NCBI GenBank assembly: GCA_963812505.1
Contig: CAWEVM010000016.1
Location: 1 to 64,000 of the forward strand
Reading direction: 5' to 3'
DNA: 64,000 bases
From: JAMXLO01 sp963812505
GTDB taxonomy: Bacteria; Pseudomonadota; Alphaproteobacteria; Acetobacterales; Acetobacteraceae
A program made the position numbers and the translations under genes. The notes under the pieces are model-generated. The model saw only the letters and a program-made list of their open reading frames with translations. It had not been told where the DNA came from and did not search any database. This document shows, in pieces, positions 1 through 8,641 of this stretch (its first letter is position 1; each line of letters begins with the position of its first letter).

Positions 1-500
1 CCGATGCGTCGATGCAGGCGCGTATCGTCGCGAACGACAAGGCCGCACGACGCATGGCGTTGGTGCAGTCGGCGAGCGCGGCTCTGGAGACTGGGCAGAA
101 GCTCGGGACCTGCCGGGCGCGCCGTCCGCGCTCACGCAATTCGCCAACACCAACCCGCCCACTGAGGCGGCGTTGCGGCTGGCGTTTCCTCAAGCCGCGC
201 GCCAGGCCCTGGGGGCCACGCATCCGGTCGATGCGAACGAGCCGCTGCTGACGCGCCTGTGGGCTCAGGCGCAGGATCTGGTCACCGTGCGGCAGGGTGA
301 TCACGTGCTGGTCGGCGATCCGACCGCTGGAGTATTGGGACGCGCCCGGACGGCGCTCGATGCCGGGGACCTGTCGTCGGCGGTGACCGACGTTGCGACC
401 TTGCAGGGCGCGGCGGGCAGCCATGGCGACATGGCTTGCGCAGGCCCGTGCATTGCTGGACGCAAGGACCGCGCTCGCCGCGTGGGCGGCGTCCAACTCG
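1..500 (+). pseudogene. Mitofilin-like (COG4223) C-terminal remnant, frameshifted
   Basis: This is the 3' part of a gene whose start lies outside the window. Coding resemblance runs in frame 3 to about 105 (SASAALETGQKLG), in frame 2 from about 110 to 410 (LRLAFPQAARQALG, then LDAGDLSSAVTDVATLQGAAG) and in frame 3 again from about 415 (WLAQARALLDARTAL). Two frameshifts are therefore needed, and no clean stop precedes the hemY ATG at 501. Proteins of this type (mitofilin/COG4223, an inner-membrane family) commonly sit directly upstream of HemY in alphaproteobacteria, which supports the call. Similarity is judged from helical composition and position only. Sequencing error and true decay are both possible. 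Confidence 0.5.
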
Positions 501-1807
501 ATGCGGCGCATCCTGCTCGTGCTGCTGACCGCGGCGGTGGTGCTTGTCGTCGCCTGGTGGTTGGCTGGTCTGCCCGGCCGGGTCACCGCCGAGATCGGCG
601 ATCTCAGCTTCGAAGCTGCCACGCCGGTAGTGGCGCTCGGCTTGGCACTGGCGTTTGGCGTGCTCTACGCCGTGTTCCGGCTGCTTGGCGCCTTGGTCCG
701 GCTGCCGCATTTCCTCCGCGAGCGACAGGCGGCGCGGCGTAGGCGCACCGGCGACGTCGCGGTGACCCGTACGCTGCTTGCGCTGGCGGCCGGCGAGACG
801 GGTGACGCCCGCCGCGAGGCCAGCCGTGCGCGACGCCTGCTGGGTGACACCCCCGCGACATTGCTGCTGGCGGCTGAAGCGGGGCGGATGCTGGCCGTAC
901 CGACGAGGCGGAGGCGGCATTCCGGGAATTGGCCGACGGTGGGGAGGCGGCGTTTCTGGGCCTGCGAGGCCTGCTGCGGCAGGCGATCGAGCGGGAAGAC
1001 TGGGTGGAGGCTGCGGCCTTGGCGCGGCGGGGCGAAGCGGTGCAGCCCGGCGCGGCTTGGCTGCGACGCGAACGGGCGCGACTGGCGGTGCGGGCAGGCC
1101 ATTGGTCGGACGCGTTGGCGCTGGCGGACGCCGATGCGCCCAAGGCGGCCCTTGCCACGGCGGCGGCGGAGGCCGAGACCGATCCTGGGCGGGCGCTGCG
1201 CCTCGCCAAGCAGGCCTGGCAGGAGGACCCGTCACTGGCGCCGGCCGCGTTGGCCTATGCCGCTCGCCTGCGGGCGGCGGGGCGGGAGAGCCGGGCGCTG
1301 ACTGTGATCCGCCACAGTTGGAGCATAGCGCCACAGCCCAATCTGGCCGACTTCGCCTTGGCGCTGGTGAGCGACAAGCTGCAACGAACGCAGGCCGCCC
1401 AGCGGCTGACCGAGGCCAATCCGGAGCACGCCGAAACCCGTTTGCTGCTGGCACGTACCGCGTTGGAGGCCGGCCTGACAGGAGAGGCTCGTCGCCACAC
1501 CGAGGCCGCCATTGCGGCAGGGCTCAATCAGCGTCGGCTGTGGCTACTGCTGGCCGAGATCGAGGAGGCGGAGGGCGGCGACACAGAGGCCGGGCGTCTG
1601 GCGCAGCGCGATGCCCTGCGCCATGCCGCGACCGCCGATCCAGATCCGTCGTGGCGGTGCGACGCCTGCCATACCGCACACGCGACGTGGCACCCCAATT
1701 GCCCGGACTGCTTCACCGTCGGCAGCCTGCGCTGGAGCACAGCTCCCGCGGAGGCGCCACGCGTCCTGCTGCAGGACCGTTCCACGTTCCTGATTGGCAC
1801 CGGCTGA
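501..1807 (+). pseudogene. hemY: HemY-like TPR membrane protein, one frameshift
   Basis: This is a HemY N-terminal/TPR protein of the inner membrane, a family found near haem biosynthesis genes whose biochemical role is not settled. From the ATG at 501 there are two membrane helices (about residues 4-22 and 40-60) followed by a basic stretch. The reading then moves from frame 3 to frame 2 near 890 and continues to the TGA at 1805-1807. The second part is alpha-helical TPR-like sequence of about 300 residues. It ends in a zinc-finger-like tail with two Cys pairs (CDAC and CPDC), usual for alphaproteobacterial HemY. Both halves align with one ordinary full-length protein of about 435 residues, so this is a single-base problem in one gene rather than two genes. 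Confidence 0.75.
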
Positions 1808-1831
1808 ACCACTTCCGGTGCCGCGTTTGCG

Positions 1832-2404
1832 TCAGTTCAGACCGGCGTAACGCCGCGTCGGCGGGATCTTGCCATCGGCCGCAAGCATGTCGGCACGTGT
1901 CCGGTGGATGCCGCCGTTGCACTGCGGCACGCCAAGGTCCGGCGCCGGATCGACCGGACGGCCTTCCTCAATCATTTCGAAGTACAGATGCATGCCGTAG
2001 GTCACACCGGTATCGCCGATGACGCCCAGCTTCTCGCCTGCGGCCACCGTGGTCTTGCCGTCGGCGAACGCCGGCGCCACCGTGCCGAGATGACTGTAGA
2101 CGCCGACGAACCCGGCGTGTTGCACCAGCATTTCCAGCCCGCCGGGCCCCTTGTGCTGGATGCGGATCACCTGCCCAGGCGCGGCGGCGCGCACCGGCGC
2201 ACCGGCCGGAGCCGGCAAATCTACACCGTAATGATAGGTGCCGGCCCGGGGGTGATTGGGCAGCACGCGCGGACCGAACGGCGAGGAGATGCAGGCTGAA
2301 CTGACCGGCGCCAGCAGCACGGCGTGGCGCGGGTGGAGGTTCGTTGCGTATGCGGTATATGGGAGTGACAACGCGACAATAGCGATCAAACAGCGTGGCA
2401 GCAT
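1832..2404 (-). CDS. M23-family peptidase-like exported protein with altered zinc motif
   Basis: A 190-residue exported protein with the LytM/M23 fold signature, a family that cleaves peptidoglycan cross-links in the periplasm. The ATG at 2404 is chosen because it is followed at once by a signal peptide (MLPRCLIAIVALSLPYTAYA, cut after A20); a longer reading to 2545 has no such signal. Metal motif 1 is present (H58 and D62 in HYGVD), as is H105 in the YSHLG segment. The final motif, normally HxH, reads H139-L-Y141, so the usual third zinc ligand is Tyr. The protein may be a non-catalytic binding or activator protein, as in EnvC/NlpD-type degenerate M23 domains. It stands alone, tail to tail with hemY. 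Confidence 0.8.
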   Translation of the reverse strand: MLPRCLIAIVALSLPYTAYATNLHPRHAVLLAPVSSACISSPFGPRVLPNHPRAGTYHYGVDLPAPAGAPVRAAAPGQVIRIQHKGPGGLEMLVQHAGFVGVYSHLGTVAPAFADGKTTVAAGEKLGVIGDTGVTYGMHLYFEMIEEGRPVDPAPDLGVPQCNGGIHRTRADMLAADGKIPPTRRYAGLN

Positions 2405-2480
2405 CTCTTCTCCCCAGCCGCAAAGCGGTAAGCGGATAGGGCATTCAGGGCCCCCGACGTCCAGTAAGAACGCCGTGTAC

Positions 2481-3314
2481 TCACGCGCGATGGAGCGTCC
2501 GACCCCCGACGAGGTAACGCCGCAGCACGACCATGTCGGGATCACGACCGAGGACTGGGCCGTCCGGCACTGTCACCCCGCCGTCCTTCGCCACCACCAG
2601 GTCGTGCGGCGGGCTGGCCTCAAGATCGATGAACAGCCGCTCGAACGGTGCATCTGGCGCGATGGTCGCGTTGACATGCAGCGAGGCCAGGAAGCCGGGG
2701 CCGAAATAGGCGTTGTGCGGCACCACGCGCACGCCGAACGTTTTGGCCAGCGCGGCGATCTCCAGCATGGCCGAGGGGACGCCGATCTTGATAACGCTGG
2801 GTTGGGCGACGTCGATCGAGCCGGCCTCGAATTGGGCGTGGAAGGCGTACAGGCCGGCGGCGTTCTCGCCTGCAGCGATCGGCACCGCCCTCGCGGCGGA
2901 CACGCGCCAAGCCGGCGTGACCGCGGGCGGCGAGACGGCCATCGTGGTTGCCGCGGAGGCATGGCCGAAGGCTTCGCCCCAACCCTCCAGCCCCTGGTCG
3001 GTGACGATGCGCAGCAGACTATGTTCATGGTCTGCCTGTTGAGGAGAGCGAGTGGCAGGTGCGCCAGTCAAGGCGCGGCGCAGGATGACGTAGGGAGATT
3101 TGTCCAACGCGTAGCAGATGCGCAGGAAGTCTGCCACCAAAAGGTGGGTGCCTGCGTGCTCGCAGACGGAGATGAACGACTGCGTCCGGCCTACCTTTCG
3201 GCCAAGTCCCTCTTGGCTGATACCGCGCATCTCACGCGCCCTAGCTAAATTGTGGGCGTACCGTACAGGCAGCATACGTCTTCGCATTCGAAGGCGGCCG
3301 TTCATAATAGCCAA
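2481..3314 (-). CDS. XRE-type HTH fused to a truncated enolase-superfamily (MR/MLE) domain
   Basis: One uninterrupted 277-residue frame with two unrelated parts. Residues about 15-80 form an XRE/Cro helix-turn-helix (NLARAREMRGISQEGLGRKV, then SFISVCEHAG and DFLRICYALD). Residues about 93-277 match mandelate racemase/muconate lactonizing enzymes, but only in pieces: a short N-terminal scrap (RIVTDQGLEGWGEAF) jumps directly to the C-terminal barrel (PIAAGENAAG, IKIGVPSAM, VVPHNAYFGPG). Most of the barrel, with the Lys and acidic metal ligands, is missing, so enzyme activity is unlikely. The ORF probably arose by deletion joining a regulator to a decayed enzyme gene. Several in-frame starts (3314, 3305, 3287, 3275) leave the HTH intact. 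Confidence 0.6.
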   Translation of the reverse strand: MAIMNGRLRMRRRMLPVRYAHNLARAREMRGISQEGLGRKVGRTQSFISVCEHAGTHLLVADFLRICYALDKSPYVILRRALTGAPATRSPQQADHEHSLLRIVTDQGLEGWGEAFGHASAATTMAVSPPAVTPAWRVSAARAVPIAAGENAAGLYAFHAQFEAGSIDVAQPSVIKIGVPSAMLEIAALAKTFGVRVVPHNAYFGPGFLASLHVNATIAPDAPFERLFIDLEASPPHDLVVAKDGGVTVPDGPVLGRDPDMVVLRRYLVGGRTLHRA

Positions 3315-3552
3315 CGCGAAGTTGGTAAAAAGCGAGGAAGTTCCTCTGATTACTTCTGCGAAGGGATCGCAATATTCGTATTATCTCCCAATACCGTGGC
3401 GCGACACTTCTCTTGTACAATGTGGCTATTCTTCGAGCTGGATAAAGCCACCGCAGCCAGGTCGGCGGACCGCTTGATTGCCACCATTCAGTACCTGACA
3501 CAGGATCTCCCCAAACGTCCGAGCCAATGCCTTCGCAGAAAGGACACGACAC
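3315..3552. promoter_or_regulatory. Divergent intergenic region, lower GC, possible operator
   Basis: A 238-bp gap between the leftward XRE/enolase ORF and the rightward lactonase gene, clearly richer in A+T than its surroundings. A loose inverted pair, CGTATT (3377-3382) and AATACC (3390-3395), lies in the middle and could be an operator for the XRE protein. No convincing -35/-10 pair was identified. Confidence 0.3.
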
Positions 3553-4794
3553 ATGCTGACGCGCCGCGCCGCTACCACGCTGCTCGCAGGCGTTGCCGCC
3601 GCACCCTGGAACGCTCGGGCCGACAACGCCCACTCCGGCGCCCTCTTCTACGATGCTGTTGGCCCCACTCTTACAAGCTGGCAGATCGACATCGGCAACG
3701 CTGCGCTCACGCGCCAGGCCAGTGTGGCAGCACCTGCATTGATCCAGTACGCTTGGCGACATCCGACAAAGCTCATCCTCTACGTCGCCTCCAGCAACTT
3801 CGTTCCGTTCGGCAAGCCTGATGGCAAGCACCACCTCACCGCATTCCGAATTGACCCCACCAACGGCGCGCTCGCCTCCTTCGGCGCGCCAGTCGCCATC
3901 CGCGCCCGCCCCATCAACATCACGGTGGACGCACGGGGAAAGTGGCTGCTGACGGCCTACAACGTTCCCAGCACCATGTCCGTCCATCCGCTTGGCCCCG
4001 ACGGGGCGATCGGCGAGGAGGTCAAACAGGCAACCCCGATCGACGGCGGTATCTACGCACATCAGGTGCGCATGTTCCCCTCCAACCGCGCGCTTGTACT
4101 GGTAACCCGCGGCAACAACGCGACCGCCACCAAGCCCGAAGACCCTGGCGCGTTGAAGATTAAGGCGCTGAAGAACGGACAACTGACCGACATCTCCTCC
4201 ATCGCGCCAGGCGCCGGCTATGGATTCGGACCACGGCATGTCGACTTCCATCCCACGAAGCCATGGATGTTCGTGTCGGTGGAACGCCAGAACCAGCTCC
4301 AGATGTATCGCATCCACGGCGACGATCTCGAGCCCGCACCAGCCTATGTCCTCACCACCCTGCACGAGCCGGGCAATCTGCGGCCCGAGCAAATGGTCGG
4401 CCCGATCCACATCCATCCAAACGGGCGCTTCGTCTATGTCGGCAATCGTGCCGGTGGACTGATCGAAAGCGGGGGCAAGAAGTTCGCCGCGGGCGGTGAG
4501 AACACCATCGCCCTTTTCTCGATCAACCATGACAGCGGCGAACCCCGGCTGGTTCAGGCGATCGACACGCACGGCTTCCACCCGCGCACATTCTCGATCG
4601 ATCCCACCGGACGAATGCTGGTTGCCGCCAACCTGCAGGAGCTGCCGGTACGCGATGGCGAAAACGTAAGGGTCCAGCCGGCAACTCTCTCGACCTACAG
4701 GATCGGCAACGACGGCACCCTGACCTTTGTCCGATCGTACGACGTTGAAACCAAAGGTCTGCTGCAATTCTGGAGTGGTTTCGCCCGACTATAG
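3553..4794 (+). CDS. Exported lactonase-family beta-propeller protein
   Basis: A 413-residue protein of the 6-phosphogluconolactonase/YbhE-like (PF10282) seven-bladed propeller family. The N-terminus (MLTRRAATTLLAGVAAA) has twin Arg and a hydrophobic stretch ending near ARA23, which suggests Tat or Sec export, so it acts in the periplasm rather than in the pentose phosphate pathway. Propeller-blade signatures repeat through the chain: RPINITVDARGKWLL, GPRHVDFHPTKPWMF, GPIHIHPNGRFVYVGNRA and HPRTFSIDPTGRMLVAANL. The substrate is unknown. Length is a little above the family norm because of the signal and loops. The gene stands alone, divergent from the XRE ORF. Confidence 0.85.
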   Translation: MLTRRAATTLLAGVAAAPWNARADNAHSGALFYDAVGPTLTSWQIDIGNAALTRQASVAAPALIQYAWRHPTKLILYVASSNFVPFGKPDGKHHLTAFRIDPTNGALASFGAPVAIRARPINITVDARGKWLLTAYNVPSTMSVHPLGPDGAIGEEVKQATPIDGGIYAHQVRMFPSNRALVLVTRGNNATATKPEDPGALKIKALKNGQLTDISSIAPGAGYGFGPRHVDFHPTKPWMFVSVERQNQLQMYRIHGDDLEPAPAYVLTTLHEPGNLRPEQMVGPIHIHPNGRFVYVGNRAGGLIESGGKKFAAGGENTIALFSINHDSGEPRLVQAIDTHGFHPRTFSIDPTGRMLVAANLQELPVRDGENVRVQPATLSTYRIGNDGTLTFVRSYDVETKGLLQFWSGFARL

Positions 4795-4838
4795 GCGGAC
4801 GCTCGCAACCGCACGCGCGCATTCGCGTTCTCATCGTC

Positions 4839-5321
4839 ATGAGTTCCGCCGATCCATCAACTGGCACCGCGCAGGCAGTGTCGGAAACGATCCTTGTGAT
4901 CGATCCCGATATTCTCGTGCGCATGGTCATCGCTGGTTACCTTCGCGAATGCGGATACGCAGTCATCGAGGCTGTGAGTGTCGAAGAAGCCTGGATTGTT
5001 CTGACCTCGGGGAGGCCGGTGCATGTTGTTCTTGCGGAGTTAACCCTGCACGGAGCCATCGATGGATTCGCGCTCGCCCAGCATGTTCACCAGCACTTCC
5101 CTGACATCGACGTCATTTTGACGGGGAGTGCGACGTCCACTGCCAACAAGGCCCATGACCTCTGCGAGGATGGTGATCTGGATAAGCCGTATCACCCGAA
5201 AGAGATCGTCAATCGCATCAGCCAATTGCGTGAACGGCGCCGCGTGTCCATCTCCGCAAGACCGCCTGCCGTCGGAAGCGCGCGCCAGAGTGAAGGTTTA
5301 CCGCCTCTCAAGCCTATGTGA
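4839..5321 (+). CDS. Degenerate stand-alone receiver protein (phospho-Asp replaced by Glu)
   Basis: A 160-residue CheY-like receiver with no output domain. Aligned with the next gene, beta1 reads ETILVIDPD (one acidic-pocket residue kept), the switch region reads ILTGSAT and the conserved Lys is in DLDKPYHP. The phosphoacceptor position at the end of beta3, however, reads VVLAELTLHG where a typical receiver has VVFSDVRMPG, so Asp has become Glu. It is therefore probably not phosphorylated and may mimic the active state. It lies 71 bp upstream of a normal receiver of the same subfamily and probably arose by tandem duplication. Residues after about 135 are a low-complexity tail. Confidence 0.85.
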   Translation: MSSADPSTGTAQAVSETILVIDPDILVRMVIAGYLRECGYAVIEAVSVEEAWIVLTSGRPVHVVLAELTLHGAIDGFALAQHVHQHFPDIDVILTGSATSTANKAHDLCEDGDLDKPYHPKEIVNRISQLRERRRVSISARPPAVGSARQSEGLPPLKPM

Positions 5322-5392
5322 TTGGACCGCTTCATCGCGTCGGACACACGTTGATAACGTGGCAGCAGTCAGTGAGCAGATCGACCATTGCA

Positions 5393-5818
5393 ATGACAGA
5401 TGCCGCTACCCAGCCCACAGAGCCTGAGCCGTCACCTGGTAGACCGGTAGTACTGGTCGTGGATGACGAAATACTGCTGCGCTCCGTGGTAGCGGAATAT
5501 CTGCGCGACGCAGGCTTTCGCGTGGTGGAAGCCGCGAACGGCCGCGAAGCCGTCACGGTGCTTGCTGCCGGTGAAGCAGTGGATGTGGTGTTCTCGGATG
5601 TTCGGATGCCGGGCGACGTGAGCGGATACGATCTCGCCGAATGGGTGCGTATCAATCGGCCGGCGGTGCATGTTCTGCTGACGTCCGGATATGTCGGCGC
5701 CGTCAGTCGATCACGCCATGTCGGCGACAGCGCGCCGACGCTTCTGCCCAAGCCATTTGATTACGAACGCCTGCTGCAACAATTGCGTGGGCTGATCGGC
5801 CGCCCCGACACCGGCTAG
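5393..5818 (+). CDS. Stand-alone response-regulator receiver protein
   Basis: A 141-residue single-domain receiver. The ATG at 5393 (MTDAATQ) is chosen because upstream in-frame sequence is not domain-like. The acidic pair is in VVDDEIL, the phosphoacceptor Asp in VVFSDVRMPG, the switch Thr/Ser in LLTSGYV and the conserved Lys in LLPKPFDYERLL. There is no DNA-binding domain, so it acts by protein contact or as a phosphate shuttle. The sequence is of the kind found at the C-terminus of hybrid kinases, such as those at 37.1 and 47.3 kb, and such kinases could supply the phosphate. It is the second of a tandem pair. Confidence 0.9.
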   Translation: MTDAATQPTEPEPSPGRPVVLVVDDEILLRSVVAEYLRDAGFRVVEAANGREAVTVLAAGEAVDVVFSDVRMPGDVSGYDLAEWVRINRPAVHVLLTSGYVGAVSRSRHVGDSAPTLLPKPFDYERLLQQLRGLIGRPDTG

Positions 5819-5871
5819 GTCGGGTGGGCCCTCCTGTCCATCCGCGGCGCTCCGGTCTACACCCTGGGCCA

Positions 5872-6744
5872 ATGAAACCTCCGAGCTCCAATCGCCACGG
5901 CGCCGCCGGGCGCCCGCCAGGGTCAGGCGGCCAGGGCGGCCCGGGCATGCCGTTTCGCGGCCGTCCCCAGGACAACCAGCACCGCAACCGCCCGCGCGGT
6001 GACTTCCAACGCCCGCGTCTCCCGGACACCCCGCGAGGCGCGCTCTGGCTCTATGGCCTGCACGCGGTGGCCGCGGCGCTCGCCAATCCTGCCCGCCGCC
6101 TCCGCCATCTCATGGTGACCGAGGAGGCCCAGCAGACCCTGGCGGAGCGCCAGCCGCCGCCCTGGCCGGTGCCGCCCGAGCAGGTGGAGCGCGGCCGGCT
6201 CGATCACCTGCTCGGCCGCGACATCGCGCACCAGGGCGTCGCCCTGCTCGCCGATCCGCTCGCCACGCCAAGCCTCCAACACGCGCTGGAACGTCCCGGT
6301 CCGCTGCTCGTGCTCGACCAGGTCACCGACCCGCGCAACGTCGGCGCCATCCTTCGCTCGGCAGCGGCGTTCGGCGTGGCCGCTGTGATCACACAGGACC
6401 GCAACGCGCCCGAGGAGACCGGCAGTCTCGCCAAGGCCGCGTCCGGCGCGCTGGAGACCATCCCACTGCTGCGCGCCGTCAACATCGCACGCACGCTGAT
6501 CGCGCTGAAGGCCGCCGGCCTCTGGACGGTCGGCCTCGACGCCGGCGGCGCTATGCTGTCCGGCCCCAGCCTGCACGAGCGCCGCGTGGCGTTGGTACTC
6601 GGCGCCGAAGGCGAGGGCCTCCGCCGCCTCACCCGCGAGACTTGCGACGAGATCGCCGGCCTGCGCATGCCCGGCAAGATGGAGAGCCTGAACGTTTCCG
6701 TCGCTGCTTCGGTGGCGCTGTATGAACTCACGAGGCGCACATGA
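5872..6744 (+). CDS. rlmB: 23S rRNA (guanosine-2'-O-)-methyltransferase RlmB (TrmH/SpoU family)
   Basis: A 290-residue SPOUT methyltransferase that 2'-O-methylates a guanosine in the 23S rRNA peptidyl-transferase region (G2251 in E. coli). The first 45 residues are a Gly/Pro/Arg-rich, probably disordered extension. The N-terminal substrate-binding domain follows (LWLYGLHAVAAALANP), then the knotted catalytic domain with motif 1 LDQVTDPRNVGAILRSA, motif 2 LVLGAEGEGLRRL and motif 3 MPGKMESLNVSVAA. The ATG at 5872 is preferred over the in-frame start at 5824. The stop overlaps the next ATG by four bases (ATGA), so the two genes are translationally coupled. Confidence 0.9.
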   Translation: MKPPSSNRHGAAGRPPGSGGQGGPGMPFRGRPQDNQHRNRPRGDFQRPRLPDTPRGALWLYGLHAVAAALANPARRLRHLMVTEEAQQTLAERQPPPWPVPPEQVERGRLDHLLGRDIAHQGVALLADPLATPSLQHALERPGPLLVLDQVTDPRNVGAILRSAAAFGVAAVITQDRNAPEETGSLAKAASGALETIPLLRAVNIARTLIALKAAGLWTVGLDAGGAMLSGPSLHERRVALVLGAEGEGLRRLTRETCDEIAGLRMPGKMESLNVSVAASVALYELTRRT

Positions 6745-7523
6745 GCTTTCAACCTGAGCCGGCCGCCGCCGCCCTGCATGCGGCTCGCCAACAGCGAGGC
6801 CAGGTCGGGCCTCTCCCATCGGACATCGTACCACGCACCGAGGCGGAGGGCGCCGCGGTGCAACGCGCGCTCGCCCATCGCCTCGGTACGACTTCTCCCG
6901 GCGGCTTCAAGATCGGCGCGACCGCTCGCCGCATGCAGGAGTATCTGGGCCTCAGCGGCCCCGCCGCTGGCTTCATGGCAATCGGCAACATCCACCGCAG
7001 CGGCGCCATCGTGCGCTTCGCCGACTTCGTCCGTCCCGGCGTGGAGTGCGAGCTGGCAGTACGTCTCGCCCACGATCTGCCGCCCGGCCCGTGCACCGCC
7101 GAGCAGGCCGCCGATGCGGTCGGCGACCTCATGGCAGGCATCGAGATCGTCGATAACCGCTACGGCGAGCTGACCGAGCTTGGCGTCCCCACGCTGATCG
7201 CAGATCAGGTGTTCCACGCCGCCGCCCTCCTCGGTGAGCCGGGCATGCAGGACTGGCGCTCGCTCGCCATCGGAAAGCTACGTGGCCGCCTCGTGGTTGA
7301 TGGCCACCAACGCGACGAGGGTTTCGGCGCCGACCTGATGGGGCACCCCATGAACTGCCTGGCCTGGCTCGCCGGCTCGTCTGTCGCCGCGGCGTTCGGC
7401 GGCCTTAGGGCAGGCCAGGTCATTATGCTCGGCAGCGTGACCCCGCCGATCTGGCTGACCGGCCCCGCCCGCGTCACCGTCGATTTCCCGCCATTGCCCC
7501 CAGTGCACGTGGCCATCGTCTAA
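6741..7523 (+). CDS. 2-keto-4-pentenoate hydratase / MhpD-family protein
   Basis: A 260-residue member of the fumarylacetoacetate hydrolase/MhpD fold, in which divalent-metal enzymes hydrate 2-hydroxypentadienoate or decarboxylate related keto acids in aromatic catabolism. Visible family signatures are GFKIGATARRMQEYLGL, the acidic metal-binding segment FVRPGVECELAVRL, MAGIEIVDNRY, and a C-terminal GQVIMLGSVTPP. The exact substrate cannot be told, and no other meta-cleavage genes are adjacent. It overlaps rlmB by ATGA, which implies shared transcription without a shared pathway. Confidence 0.85.
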   Translation: MSFQPEPAAAALHAARQQRGQVGPLPSDIVPRTEAEGAAVQRALAHRLGTTSPGGFKIGATARRMQEYLGLSGPAAGFMAIGNIHRSGAIVRFADFVRPGVECELAVRLAHDLPPGPCTAEQAADAVGDLMAGIEIVDNRYGELTELGVPTLIADQVFHAAALLGEPGMQDWRSLAIGKLRGRLVVDGHQRDEGFGADLMGHPMNCLAWLAGSSVAAAFGGLRAGQVIMLGSVTPPIWLTGPARVTVDFPPLPPVHVAIV

Positions 7524-7699
7524 ACCTCCCCTTCCATCGCGGGAGGGGGGTTGGGGTCCGACCGCACGTTATCACTGCCAGATAGACCGGCGCAGGGCCA
7601 ACAATGCTGTCAGTCTGCCCTCTCGGTGCCGTCTTGCCTCCCAAGGCCGCCGATCGAAGTATCGAAGTAATAACAGGGGCAGAACCCCGGACTGGGGCT
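7524..7699. other. Intergenic region with GC palindrome
   Basis: Contains a short GC-rich palindrome at about 7525-7556 (CCTCCCCTTCC...GGGAGGGGGG) of the same type as those near 28.37, 41.3 and 54.2 kb. It may serve as a terminator for the rlmB operon. Nothing else is evident. Confidence 0.4.
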
Positions 7700-8198
7700 T
7701 CATGCGGTCTTTCGTCGACAGCGGACTAGTTCTGGCAGATATGGAACGTTCGGCAGGTCAGGGATGCTGAGACGTTCGCCAAGATAATCCCAGAATGCGA
7801 TGCCTTCGTCCATCCGGCGGCCGCGCTCGTGGAACGGGGCGCCGAGGGCGGCGAACTCGGGTTCGAGCCAGCCGACGCCCGCGCCCAGGATTGAGGCGGC
7901 CGTTTGAAAGGTTCTGCAGTGTGGCGAGTTCCTTCGCCAGCGGGATCGGATGCCGCATCGGCAGAACGAGGACGCTGGTGCCGAGACGCACGCGCTCGGT
8001 GACGGCGGCGACCCAGGTGAGGGTAACGACCGGCTCGTAGAACGGCAGCTTACGGGGGAACTGGGTGCGGGGCAGGATAATGTGCTCGCTCACCCAGACG
8101 TCGGCGAACCCCAGCGCCTCGGCCTGCAGGGCGAAGCGGCGGATAAGGGCGGGGGTGGCGCGTTCCCCGGCGTGGGGGAGGTGGATGCCAAAAAGCAT
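7700..8198 (-). pseudogene. Truncated, frameshifted luciferase-like (LLM) flavin oxidoreductase
   Basis: N-terminal half of a luciferase-like monooxygenase that would use reduced FMN or F420. The ATG at 8198 begins MLFGIHLPHAGERATP, followed by WVSEHIILPRTQFP and VRLGTSVLVLPMRHP. Near 7895 one extra base shifts the frame; read across it, the match resumes (GAGVGWLEPEFAALG, HERGRRMDEGIAFW). It then ends in unrelated residues at a TGA (7700-7702) after only about 165 of the usual 300 or so residues. The 3' half is absent, so this is a genuine pseudogene whatever the cause of the frameshift. It borders the inverted-repeat module. Confidence 0.8.
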
Positions 8199-8318
8199 GA
8201 CGGTCCTTTGGGTTCTGTTGGCCTGCCAAAACAAGATGAGGCAAAGCGGCCCCAGGAGGAAATTGCAATACGCTGGTGCCTCAAGCCTTTCAGCCGTGCC
8301 AGCAGCAGGCTTTGGGGT

Positions 8319-8522
8319 TGTTCATAAAACAGATGGTTCTGGACACGGTCGATCCGAACGTGGAACCACGGTCGAGAGCCAACCTTAAACGAGAGTCAGC
8401 GAAGGGGATTTCTGAACAGGGGTTGCAAGCCACCACCACGCTGATCGCTGAAGCAATGCCGCAGCGCCAGACAGCAGCAGAAATGGTCAGGTGATCAGCG
8501 CGGTCAAAAACATAGCAGCAAT
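8319..8522 (+). repeat. Inverted repeat copy A (about 204 bp) flanking the nuclease module
   Basis: This segment recurs in reverse orientation at 10805-11010, with roughly 85-90 per cent identity by eye and small indels. Shared blocks include CGGTCGAGAGCCAAC, GAACAGG, CGCTGATCGCTGAAGC and GGTGATCAGCGCGGTC. In one frame both copies read similar peptide fragments (KGISEQGLQA, TLIAEAMPQR). They are therefore probably relics of the same coding or transposon end sequence. The copies bracket the two-nuclease gene. Confidence 0.8.
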
Positions 8523-8641
8523 GGCCCAAGGCTGTGTTCAACCCTGGCCGACAGGCGGTGCCGGACAGAAGACACTTGCGAAATGTCGCTGCACCGCGCA
8601 ACTTTACGGGCCTCCAAACGTCTGTTGCAGTCGGAGCGGAA

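Noticed and set aside
282..1454. A 390-residue minus-strand frame over the hemY region
   Set aside because: Pro/Arg-rich shadow; the + strand carries recognisable HemY features despite the frameshift.
3241..4767. A 508-residue minus-strand frame opposite the lactonase gene
   Set aside because: It is a GC-driven shadow of the propeller gene; the + strand has a signal peptide, repeated family motifs and normal length, while the antisense product has no domain.
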